Positions 9,119-16,553 of a DNA stretch of 64,000 nucleotides are shown piece by piece. Position 1 is the first letter of the stretch. Every line of letters starts with the position of its first letter. The position numbers and the translations under genes are program-made. The stretch is from SAR324 cluster bacterium (GTDB lineage: Bacteria; SAR324; NAC60-12). The DNA lies in assembly GCA_028281495.1 (NCBI GenBank), contig JANQJU010000098.1:186001-250000 (forward strand), in the 5' to 3' direction. The notes under the pieces are model-generated. The model did no database searches. It worked only from the letters and a program-made list of their open reading frames with translations, and was not told the origin of the DNA.

Positions 9119-9141
9119 ATTAGTACCAATTTGGTGCTAAT
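9119..9141. promoter_or_regulatory. Inverted repeat upstream of the TSUP permease gene
   Basis: Two ten-base arms, ATTAGTACCA and TGGTGCTAAT, flank a three-base centre with a single non-Watson-Crick pair. The element lies just upstream of the start of the permease gene and near an AT-rich stretch, as expected for a dimeric repressor site. This is inference from symmetry and position only. Confidence 0.4.
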
Positions 9142-9244
9142 TAATATAAACGATTGAATTCAAACTTAAATCCACCCTGTCCTTTCGAGAACCAACCCCC
9201 AATCTATGCTTCGTACCGGAGCTGACGACTAGGAGCCGAGCCAT

Positions 9245-9412
9245 ATGGAACCCATGAATTCTTACAACAAGGAGTATCGTCTCTACATGGAGTACGCATT
9301 GCAAAGATACTTGATCGAAAACCAAGGCTTTTCGGAATACGATGCAAAGATCCGTATCATGCAGGACTTTGAGGAAGTGGAAGCTGAGGCAAAGCGAGAC
9401 AAATATCTGTAG
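9245..9412 (+). CDS. Small 55-residue protein, function unknown
   Basis: ATG at 9245 is preceded by AGGAG (9231-9235) at nine bases. The frame encodes 55 residues, rich in Tyr, Glu and Lys (M-N-S-Y-N-K-E-Y-R-L-Y-M-E-Y-A-L-Q), ending in TAG. It looks like a short helical soluble protein. It lies between the divergent TSUP gene and the end of the convergent crotonase gene, 16 bases away. No family is recognised; the good ribosome-binding site and protein-like composition are the only support. Confidence 0.45.
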   Translation: MEPMNSYNKEYRLYMEYALQRYLIENQGFSEYDAKIRIMQDFEEVEAEAKRDKYL

Positions 9413-9428
9413 CTTCGCGATAGCCGCA

Positions 9429-10757
9429 TCAGCGATGCCAAGAAGGTTTTTGTTTTTGAAGAAAGGCTTGAATGCCTTCTTTGGCTTCGTCTCCAGTCAG
9501 GGTTTCTACAAACACATCAGAGGCGTATTGCAGACTGGTATCGGCATCTTGTGTGGCCAATTTTCGGATCATTTCTTTACAAGCCGCCAGGGCTTGAGCC
9601 CCTCCACTCAGCAACTGTTTAATATAGCGTTCGCAGACTGTATTAAGTCGGTCGGGAACGCTCACTTCAGTCACCAATCCCATTTTTAAAGCTTTGAAGG
9701 CATCGAATCGTTCGCCGGTAAGCATGAAGCGGCGAGCATGGGTGAGGCCAATCCGTTCGACGACAAAAGGAGCAATCAAGGAAGGGACAAAGCCCAAATG
9801 CACTCCAGGGAAACTGAAGGTCACTTCATCGGAAACGAGAGCAATATCCGAAGCACACATCAGACCAATACCCCCACCCATCACAGAGCCATATGCCAAT
9901 GTGATAACGGGTTTGGGAAAGGCCCTCAACCGATGCAGCATCGAACCAAGTTTCAAACTCAGCTCGCGAGCGGTTTCCGATGATTTTTGAGCCGCTTGCA
10001 TCTCACTCAAGTCGGCCCCGGCACAAAAGACTTCCTGATTTCCCGTAATGATCAAGAGCCTCACGATATCGTTGTCTTCCAGGTTTTGGAGAACTTGATC
10101 CAACTCTTCAATCATCTTCAAATTCATCGCATTGCGTTTTTCCGGTCGATGCAATTTCACGTAAGCGATCTGATTGTGGAATTCCACGATCACCGTCTCG
10201 TATTGCGGGTTTTCCAGATCGGAAAGATCGTCGTCTGGGTTGGCGTTGAAAGCGTCTTCTGGAATTTCTTCGGAAGAGGAGGGAGGCTTGACTTTGCCGG
10301 ATAACCAATCGTCGACCAATTCATTCAATCCCGCGACAATTTCTGCTTTTCGACTGACATCGTTGCGGTCGCAGAGCATGTAAATTTCCGTGACGATGCG
10401 GAACACGTTGCACATGTCGGTCACAGCTTCTCGGTCTTTATCCACAAATTTGTAATAGGTTTGGACCAAATCCAGAAAGTCATCAATGAACTTCGGGATT
10501 TGATTGTCCTCATCGCGGACACCGTCCAAGGTTTCCACATAAGCGTGTAGGACGGTATTGAGTTCTCCAATTTGTTGATCCACTTCTTCGGTGGTGTTGT
10601 CTTCTTCCAAAATGGAAATAATGCGACGCATCGATAGGTTCAAAACGTTGAGAATATCCTTCACCTCTTCGGCCACCGGATGTTGATAAAAAATTGTGTC
10701 AAAGAGGGCGAGTAAATCTCGGATTTGCTGGTGTTCAAACATTTTGAGATCGATCAT
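9429..10757 (-). CDS. Enoyl-CoA hydratase/isomerase-family protein with a novel N-terminal domain; catalytic glutamates missing
   Basis: This 442-residue protein has two parts. Residues 1-180 are helical and acidic with no family I recognise; residues about 188-442 are a crotonase-fold domain most like 3-methylglutaconyl-CoA hydratase-type enzymes. The CoA-binding and oxyanion-hole segments are present: F-C-A-G-A-D-L at 244-250 and M-G-G-G-I-G-L at 293-299. In active hydratases a Glu usually follows G-G-G-x, and a second Glu lies in a T/P-E-V-x-L-G motif. Here both are Gly (G298, and G318 in F-P-G-V-H-L-G). Hydratase chemistry is therefore doubtful, although some crotonases use other residues. 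The gene follows the PilZ-DUF2225 gene by 27 bases, and the pair is probably cotranscribed, which hints at a regulatory role. Confidence 0.8.
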   Translation of the reverse strand: MIDLKMFEHQQIRDLLALFDTIFYQHPVAEEVKDILNVLNLSMRRIISILEEDNTTEEVDQQIGELNTVLHAYVETLDGVRDEDNQIPKFIDDFLDLVQTYYKFVDKDREAVTDMCNVFRIVTEIYMLCDRNDVSRKAEIVAGLNELVDDWLSGKVKPPSSSEEIPEDAFNANPDDDLSDLENPQYETVIVEFHNQIAYVKLHRPEKRNAMNLKMIEELDQVLQNLEDNDIVRLLIITGNQEVFCAGADLSEMQAAQKSSETARELSLKLGSMLHRLRAFPKPVITLAYGSVMGGGIGLMCASDIALVSDEVTFSFPGVHLGFVPSLIAPFVVERIGLTHARRFMLTGERFDAFKALKMGLVTEVSVPDRLNTVCERYIKQLLSGGAQALAACKEMIRKLATQDADTSLQYASDVFVETLTGDEAKEGIQAFLQKQKPSWHR

Positions 10758-10784
10758 AACGGCCTTTTGCGGAGTGAGTGGTGA

Positions 10785-11969
10785 TTAGAGATCCATTTGG
10801 AAGTTTTTGAGTTTGTTGTGGTTGAACGATTCCCGGTTTTCGTAGGCTTTGCTCAGGGTGTCGTTGCAGGATTTGAGCATTTTGCCTTCAGGAGAACGGG
10901 GAGAAATTTTACCATCCTTATTATAGTTTGCGAGGAAAGTCATATACTCCCCAAAGGGTTTCATCTCTCCGAAATACAAGCGAATCAAGGCAATCAACAG
11001 TGCAGAGCGAATGATCATTTCGGCTTGGAGGTGGGGAAAGATCGTTTCCAATTGTTCCAAGGCCTTGCGAAGGTTGCCTTCCGCCAGATTGCGGATGCCT
11101 CGGCTCATGTACAATTCGGCTTGGAACATCAACAGAGACACGGATTTTCGATACTCGGTGTAATCTTCCGATACCTTGCCTAAGAGGTCATGGGATTCAA
11201 TGGCCAACTTGTAAGAAAAAATCGCTTGGTCGCAGCTTCGGATGTCTGAGAAAAAACCATCTTGGTATTCTTGCAATGCTTTTTCGCGGTTTTCAATCGT
11301 TGTTTTCCATTCTTGGTAAAAAGGGCGGGAATCGAAAGGCGAAGTATCTTCGGGATTGCGCTGAAAATAATCGGGCACATGCGAAGCGAAGTAACAATTG
11401 GGGCATACTGTGATTTGTAACAGATTGAAATCGCAATAATCGTAGCCTTGAATCGGGGACACATACAGAGGCACCCCAAAGATATTTTTTTGAGTGAGCA
11501 TGCTTTTGGCTCTCAATTTCCATTGGGAAATTTCGCGATGTCCGCACACATAACAATTCACATAACGTCCCATTAAAGCATTGTGAGCTGAGGTGAGTTT
11601 CTTGATTTGCTTCTTTGCAAAAAATTCGGGGTTCAGCAGTTGAGGGACGCCATGATACTCACTCACGCGGTGCTTGAACTGCACGCCAATCATGACCATA
11701 TGTGGATTGGATTTGCTCGGACGATGCCAGCGGACAATGCCCATGATGGGATCATACAACTCATGAGAGCCTTTGGTATCGGTGTTGCTGTAAAATCGAA
11801 TCGTGACTAAGGTTTTGGGATTGATGATACGGCTGTGGAACAACAAACATCCTGAGGAGGAGACATTCCCACACGCCACATTATCCGTATAATTATTCAC
11901 AATGATCTGGACCACCGCATTCACGCTTTTGCGTTCTTCGCGTTGCAACGGCTTTTCCGTGTCGCTCAT
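10785..11969 (-). CDS. PilZ domain fused to DUF2225
   Basis: I choose the ATG at 11969 because AAAAGGGAAAG precedes it; a longer form from 12044 would add 25 residues without a ribosome-binding site. The product has 394 residues. Residues about 10-105 resemble a PilZ domain: the N-V-S-S-S-G box is good, but the first motif is R-E-E-R-K instead of RxxxR, so c-di-GMP binding may be altered. Residues about 125-370 match DUF2225, including the paired cysteines C-Y-V-C (139-142) and C-P-N-C (189-192) that probably bind zinc, followed by helical, TPR-like repeats. DUF2225 has no known biochemical function. The gene heads a two-gene unit with the crotonase fusion. Confidence 0.8.
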   Translation of the reverse strand: MSDTEKPLQREERKSVNAVVQIIVNNYTDNVACGNVSSSGCLLFHSRIINPKTLVTIRFYSNTDTKGSHELYDPIMGIVRWHRPSKSNPHMVMIGVQFKHRVSEYHGVPQLLNPEFFAKKQIKKLTSAHNALMGRYVNCYVCGHREISQWKLRAKSMLTQKNIFGVPLYVSPIQGYDYCDFNLLQITVCPNCYFASHVPDYFQRNPEDTSPFDSRPFYQEWKTTIENREKALQEYQDGFFSDIRSCDQAIFSYKLAIESHDLLGKVSEDYTEYRKSVSLLMFQAELYMSRGIRNLAEGNLRKALEQLETIFPHLQAEMIIRSALLIALIRLYFGEMKPFGEYMTFLANYNKDGKISPRSPEGKMLKSCNDTLSKAYENRESFNHNKLKNFQMDL

Positions 11970-12169
11970 ACTTTCCCTTTTCTTCAATATACTGCGGGTT
12001 GCTTCCAAGTTTTCTTTCACGTTACCTGGAAAGACGACCTTCATCAAGTGGGGGGCTATTGAACACGTCTCACTTTTAAATTGATATCCAGAGAGGCTTT
12101 GGATACACCAAAGGAAGTGAAGTCACCCTCAACTGCATCCAAAAAAACGAGGAAGGTGATGTGTGATCG

Positions 12170-12206
12170 CGTCTCAAAAAACGATGGAATCAAATTTTTT
12201 GAGGCG
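12170..12206. terminator. Strong hairpin with A-tract and T-tract in the arms
   Basis: CGTCTCAAAAAA (12170-12181) pairs with TTTTTTGAGGCG (12195-12206) over twelve positions with one G-T pair and a 13-base loop. It lies in the non-coding DNA between the PilZ-DUF2225 gene and the CRISPR array. It may terminate transcription or isolate the array; no gene ends immediately beside it, so the role is uncertain. Confidence 0.4.
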
Positions 12207-12404
12207 AGTTGGAATCGTTTTTTAGTGAGTCCTTGAGGCTATAACAGAAATAATTTTATGGTATCGATAGAAATATCGTTCCCAGAAGAATTACGACAGA
12301 TAATGATAGAGGTTTACTGGGCAAACTCCATAAGCGAAGGGAGGTATCAAAAATTGCCGTGGAACCTCTAGAATTATTCTTCACATTTTTGAAATTCCGT
12401 TGGA

Positions 12405-12615
12405 ATATTAATGAGTTGAGTCGAAATTCCTGGAATTTAATTTTAGTAAAAATTCATAGGTTTCCTAATCTTATGAATTTAAAAAGGTTTTTCGTTAATT
12501 TCTGTTAGAATTTATCAAAAATAAGAAGGTTTTCTTGCAAAAAAAGTAATGTCATAAAATGGTTTCACAAAACCTACTTTTTTTGCCTTTAAAATCAATG
12601 GGTTCCATAGGGTGC
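12405..12615 (+). promoter_or_regulatory. Putative CRISPR leader
   Basis: The stretch 11970-12615 contains no convincing gene. Its right-hand part, 12405-12615, is strongly AT-rich with several A and T runs (for example 12541-12546 and 12578-12583) and directly abuts the first CRISPR repeat. The repeat's 3' end (ATTGCAAC on this strand) resembles the 5' handle of crRNAs, which also indicates rightward transcription, so this side should be the leader containing the array promoter. I cannot pick a specific promoter with confidence. Confidence 0.6.
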
Positions 12616-13242
12616 TTTGAAATGGCTTCCGGATCCGGAAGGATTGCAACTATCACCTGGAAAAACTTGATTCAAAAATGCCTTAACAACTTGAAATGGC
12701 TTCCGGATCCGGAAGGATTGCAACCAGCTCCGCTACCACCACCACCGCAAGCAGTGAGGAACAGCCTTGAAATGGCTTCCGGATCCGGAAGGATTGCAAC
12801 AATGCATGTTGCCCTTCATCGTTAGCCAAATTGAACTCAACTTGAAATGGCTTCCGGATCCGGAAGGATTGCAACCATTCAAAAGTCAGGTTCCCCACCT
12901 GACTGAAATTCACTTGAAATGGCTTCCGGATCCGGAAGGGTTGCAACCAACTTTGATCGTCAAATAAGTTGTGCCCTAGTATTTTGCTTGAAATGGCTTC
13001 CGGATCCGGAAGGATTGCAACCGACCCCGATCGACCTCAAGCTGTACAAAGGTCAGTTTCCTTGAAATGGCTTCCGGATCCGGAAGGATTGCAACAGTCT
13101 TGTATCTAGTTCAGATTCTGCAACTGTGATATACTTGAAATGGCTTCCGGATCCGGAAGGATTGCAACATTCAATGACTGCTCGCAAGCTTCGCAATCTT
13201 TTTACTCCTTGAAATGGCTTCCGGATCCGGAAGGATTGCAAC
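12616..13242 (+). CRISPR. CRISPR array: 9 repeats of 35 bp, 8 spacers of 37-41 bp, no cas genes nearby
   Basis: Repeats start at 12616, 12690, 12766, 12841, 12913, 12987, 13061, 13134 and 13208. Each is 35 bp, beginning CTTGAAATGG and ending GGATTGCAAC, with a central perfect 16-bp palindrome CTTCCGGATCCGGAAG. In RNA this gives a six-pair stem closed by GATC. Variation is minimal: the first repeat begins with T, and the fifth has G for A in the terminal GGATTGCAAC. Spacer lengths are 39, 41, 40, 37, 39, 39, 38 and 39, and all sequences are different. The spacer length and the ATTGCAAC end fit type I or type III systems. There is no cas gene anywhere in the window, so the array is orphan here or is served from elsewhere. 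Confidence 0.97.
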
Positions 13243-13293
13243 GTTCGTCTTGAGCAATAAGGGTATCCGCATTAGGCAGGACAATATATAAAT

Positions 13294-13752
13294 TCAGTCA
13301 CTTAGTTTTATCCTTTTTTTGGATTTTTTGAGAAGTGGCAACTCTTCCATTTTGGGCAAAATGGTCTCGAACAGCGAGGGAAACTCCTGACCGAATAACC
13401 GTTGAGTGGCCGTGGTGTGGTGCGCATCCCTGAGATCAAAATTGTGAATCGTCGTCATGGCTTTCAATCGCTGGGGACTCAACCCTCGTCAATTATGATG
13501 AATCTGCGATAAATAACTATTTCTCCCCTCGACTGGAGAGGAGGTTCGTTGAAAGAGACGAACCAGCTCGAAGGGGTTCAGCCCCCAGCCCAATTGCTGC
13601 ACACTCTCCCTACAGGTCATCTGGGCGGTTTTCCAATGATCCAAGAGTTCCAGTTTTTGGAAACACTGACGACGACAATAATCGGTGGGAAGCTTTGTAG
13701 GACAACGGATTGCGAGGATTTTCTTAGGGCTGAAAACCTCTTGATCAGCCCT
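13294..13752 (-). pseudogene. Decayed transposase C-terminal fragment
   Basis: Reading the minus strand from about 13752, the frame gives a continuous protein-like sequence including Q-Q-L-G-W-G-L-N-P-F-E-L-V-R-L-F-Q, then S-S-P-V-E-G-R-N-S-Y-L-S-Q-I-H-H-N. A TGA at 13489-13491 interrupts it. It then resumes with G-L-S-P-Q-R-L-K-A-M-T-T-I-H-N-F-D-L and T-A-T-Q-R-L-F-G-Q to a stop at 13294-13296. From memory this matches the C-terminal end of a transposase-like family (DUF6399 type) with the S-S-x-V-E-G-R-N motif. The N-terminal two-thirds is absent and a stop precedes it, so this is a dead remnant, lying 51 bp after the last CRISPR repeat. Confidence 0.7.
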
Positions 13753-13835
13753 AATCTATTCATCGTGTCGGATGATTTTTGAACAGAAATATACGCTTGT
13801 AATCAGGTATTTATCTTCAAACGAAGGCCAGGACC

Positions 13836-14075
13836 TCACATAACCTTACGCTCAAGTTTTTCAATCTCGACGGTCAGTTGGGGGGAGATTTGCGCGACGA
13901 TCGTTTCAATGTCGCGGCGAGAATGTAAGATCGTGGCGATGATGATGCCTTGAGGCATCGTTTTGTAAACGAGAAAATGTTTCCCAGTGGGAACCATCAA
14001 GCATTGCTTGGCAGAGTACGTGTAAATATCACGCAGATCACGCATGGCCCGACGGGTGAGAAAATATTTTACCAT
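13836..14075 (-). pseudogene. parE: ParE/RelE-type toxin with an internal deletion
   Basis: The 79-residue frame begins V-K-Y-F-L-T-R-R-A-M-R-D-L-R-D-I-Y-T-Y-S-A-K-Q, the standard first helix pair of ParE toxins. It jumps directly to C-L-M-V-P-T-G-K-H-F-L-V-Y-K-T, the late beta strands, then I-L-H-S-R-R-D-I. ParE proteins are about 95-110 residues. Roughly 30 residues between these segments (the second helix and the turn that packs the sheet) are missing without loss of frame. The toxin is probably inactive. It follows parD by 12 bases on the same strand, as in functional parDE operons. Confidence 0.7.
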
Positions 14076-14087
14076 ATCGCGCCGTTC

Positions 14088-14357
14088 CTATTGCCAGCCT
14101 TCCGCCTCTTTTTGCTCAAAAAGAGCCAAATCTTTCTTAAAGTCACCTGTGCCTTCCAAATAGCGACCATCGGCAATATCCTGAAATCCTTCCAAAATCG
14201 CATCGTATACTTGTGACGCGGGGCTTTCCATATCCCGGCGAATAAGTGAGCGGATATATTCACTCGGCGTTTCATACAAGCCCTTTGGTCCCACCATCTT
14301 TGCAACATGCTGGGCAAGTGGTTCTGGCAGGCGGGCATTAATTCTGTCTGTGGCCAT
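14088..14357 (-). CDS. parD: ParD-type antitoxin
   Basis: An 89-residue protein starting at ATG 14357, preceded by AAAGGAGG at five bases on the minus strand; the longer frame upstream lacks this. The sequence A-T-D-R-I-N-A-R-L-P-E-P-L-A-Q-H-V followed by E-T-P-S-E-Y-I-R-S-L-I-R-R-D is the ribbon-helix-helix DNA-binding region of ParD-like antitoxins. The acidic C-terminal half is the toxin-binding tail. It would autorepress its own promoter and neutralise ParE. Here the toxin downstream has lost its centre, so the antitoxin may now serve only as a repressor or as protection against related toxins. Confidence 0.85.
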   Translation of the reverse strand: MATDRINARLPEPLAQHVAKMVGPKGLYETPSEYIRSLIRRDMESPASQVYDAILEGFQDIADGRYLEGTGDFKKDLALFEQKEAEGWQ

Positions 14358-14714
14358 GTGGCTACCTCCTTTTAAGAGTGTATTTTTTATCCTAAAGTAT
14401 GTCCATTGTCGCAATAGATGTCAGTCCTGTCGCCACATTTAGAATAGAGCGAGAAAAAAATTTGGTTGAGGTCATCAAAAGTGGATCGCTGATCGCTTGG
14501 CAGTATATTAGAGTGGTCTCCATCAAGTAGTTAATCGTTTGATTTCAATTTTTCTTGTTGCTTCAGGATCGTAACAGACGGCTTTAGTTTGTTGTCGACA
14601 CTTGATTAAAAATATCGTGAAATGCTTCACTATGATTTTCTATTTGGAAGTCTGATACATTGATCTCCAGTAGACCGCTTGTGAAACTTTGCTCTCTCTC
14701 TGGTGTTGCCAACT
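14358..14714. other. Intergenic region, no gene seen
   Basis: This 357-base AT-rich stretch separates the divergent parD and PD-(D/E)XK genes and must contain both promoters. I see no reading frame of interest, RNA gene or clear repeat in it. Confidence 0.5.
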
Positions 14715-15731
14715 ATGCCACCAACCCATCGACGAAAACCCAAATGGTTCCGAAGGACCAAATGGCATCAACTCTTAAGCAGCCTGCTTCAAGAATGGCT
14801 TATCGGTTTGGACATCCTCGTGCAAACCGATTTCCCTTTGTCGAGTAAGTCCCCAGAAGCCGATATTGTATTGATTCGCAATCGTCATAAAACCTGGAAT
14901 GCCACCCAGAGGAAACGACTCCCTGATGGCATCCGCGATGTTTCAGCACCTCGGGTGCTTATTGAATTCAAGTACACAGAATCGGCCAACCGCACAGCTT
15001 TTCTCCAGGTTCTCAGCTATGATACGATGTATCGACGAGTGCATCGACTTAAAGACGAAGAATTGTTTTCGTTTTTGATCAGCAGTCAGTCTCCCCATCA
15101 TGAAACGTTGGAGCGATTGGGATACCAACCTTCTGTCCACCCTGGGGTGTATTTCAGCGATCACGATTTGATGGAAACAGTGGGCTTCATTGATCTGAAC
15201 AAGCTTTCGGATGCCCCACACAATTTGATATTCAAGTGTTTTGCGAGCCGGCAAAGCGAAAAGAAAAAAACCTTCCAACGCATCCATCAAGGCCAATTGG
15301 GCCGAATGTCCGATTCGGTGTATTGGTTGTTGGTCGGATTAAAGAAGCACTTTTTCCCAAAGGAGGAATTGATGTCAGACGTAGAAGAATTGACCCCAGA
15401 ATTTTTGATCGAGGAAGGCAAAGCGTGGTTGGCTCAAATGTTGCCGCATTTGCCACCCGAGTTCGTGGCCCAAGGAATCAACGTTCAACCGTTTATTGAA
15501 CAAGGGCGAGAAGAGGGCCGAGAAGAGGGGCGAGAAGAGGGCCGAGAAGAGGGCCGAGAAGAAGGACAGGAAGCTTTAAGGCAAGAATGGATGGAAAGCA
15601 TTCGCTTTCTCCAGCAGGTATTGAAACAGCCGTTGACGTCGAAAGAGGAACTTCAGACCTGGTCGAGTGAGGAACTGCGTCAACAATCTGTCGCTTTGAA
15701 ACAACAATTATTGGACGCACAGGGAGACTGA
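14715..15731 (+). CDS. PD-(D/E)XK nuclease-like protein (Rpn/transposase-associated type)
   Basis: Taking ATG 14715 (a GTG twelve bases earlier is in frame) gives 338 residues. The N-terminal half shows a nuclease core: P-E-A-D-I-V-L-I with Asp50, then R-V-L-I-E-F-K with Glu84 and Lys86, matching D...ExK. The C-terminal part carries five exact copies of a four-residue unit G-R-E-E (12-bp repeat at 15504-15563), then a helical tail. This architecture, with its charged repeat, is typical of Rpn-like nucleases and related mobile PD-(D/E)XK proteins, which nick or cut DNA and are often multicopy. The gene sits in an accessory island beside a truncated ATPase of a kind often found in similar mobile settings. 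Start assignment is uncertain because the ribosome-binding site is weak. Confidence 0.7.
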   Translation: MPPTHRRKPKWFRRTKWHQLLSSLLQEWLIGLDILVQTDFPLSSKSPEADIVLIRNRHKTWNATQRKRLPDGIRDVSAPRVLIEFKYTESANRTAFLQVLSYDTMYRRVHRLKDEELFSFLISSQSPHHETLERLGYQPSVHPGVYFSDHDLMETVGFIDLNKLSDAPHNLIFKCFASRQSEKKKTFQRIHQGQLGRMSDSVYWLLVGLKKHFFPKEELMSDVEELTPEFLIEEGKAWLAQMLPHLPPEFVAQGINVQPFIEQGREEGREEGREEGREEGREEGQEALRQEWMESIRFLQQVLKQPLTSKEELQTWSSEELRQQSVALKQQLLDAQGD

Positions 15732-16549
15732 TTTAACCCGATCAAGCACAAGGCATGGGGAAAAGCTTTGGGACGTTTATTGTAGCCTTGGCGCAACTGT
15801 CGCAAAAAGTAACCAACCCTAACAGTTTCAAAGGGGGATGCCCCCGAAAACCAAGGATCTGTGATATGAGTCCGGTGTGTTTCACGGACTCTCCGAATCA
15901 AAAATTGCGCCGATGCTCGTGACCGGTTCGTATATCGGTTGGCTACTCAACATCATGCGTCAGCATCTGGAAGGGGCACGATTAAAGATCATCGAATTCC
16001 CGTCATCAATGGCTCCTGAGGAAAGTTTGGAAGTCGTACTGCGACTCTCCGAACATCTCGAAGTCCCCGTCACCAATACGACGGCGTTGCAGATTGCTGA
16101 GATGTGTCAGCATGATCCGTTTTTTATTCGCTGTTTGGTGGACTCCACAGCCTCTGACCTGGATTTGACCAGCGAAGCGGGCGTTCGAGAAGCAGTGAAG
16201 TATGAAGTGACTTCCAATACTTCGGAAATGGCGCGAACTTGGGGAGAATATATCTACATGGCGGTTGATCGTAGTAATCAGGTCAACGCCAAGCGAATCT
16301 TGTTTTTTCTAACGAAGTATCGAAATCGTGTGTGGACGCATCGAGAAATTCAAGAATCGTTGAAATTAGACTTAGACCTCACCACGATCCTGCGGGAATG
16401 CGACAGTTTATGGAAAGCCGATTTGATTCTACGAGGACACAATGACATTTCCTTTCAAGGCTTGCAGGATGGAACTTTGGAAATGATTTTGACTCACCGT
16501 TTTCAAGGAGAAATCGAAGACTTTCAGGTGGATTGATTGGACGCACAGG
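15710..16549. repeat. 14-bp direct repeat flanking the ATPase remnant
   Basis: ATTGGACGCACAGG occurs at 15710-15723 (within the last codons of the PD-(D/E)XK gene) and again at 16536-16549 (overlapping the last base of the ATPase remnant's stop codon). The two copies are identical and 826 bp apart. They look like the scar of an insertion or of a recombination that also cost the ATPase its N-terminal half. Confidence 0.7.
15865..16536 (+). pseudogene. C-terminal remnant of an archaeal-type AAA ATPase
   Basis: After an in-frame stop at 15862-15864 the frame reads Y-E-S-G-V-F-H-G-L-S-E-S-K-I-A-P-M-L-V-T-G-S-Y-I-G-W-L and continues for about 220 residues. This closely matches my memory of the sensor and C-terminal winged-helix part of archaeal-type ATPases (D-P-F-F-I-x-C, then W-G-E-Y-I, and F-x-G-L-Q-D-G-T-L near the end). 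The Walker A and B motifs, which would lie upstream, are absent, so no ATPase activity is possible. A GTG at 15877 could start translation of the stump. The remnant is bracketed by the 14-bp direct repeat at 15710 and 16536. Confidence 0.75.
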
Positions 16550-16553
16550 AGAG

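Noticed and set aside
12258..12374. 38-codon frame from ATG 12258 in the region before the CRISPR leader
   Set aside because: No ribosome-binding site and no recognisable motif.
12559..12967. Reading frames on both strands encoding repeated W-L-P-D-P-E-G-L-Q or F-R-I-R-K-P-F-Q peptides
   Set aside because: They are translations of the CRISPR repeats; the frames exist only because repeats lack stops.
14069..14338. Second minus-strand frame over parD
   Set aside because: The ParD frame has the family sequence and the ribosome-binding site; this one is a shadow.
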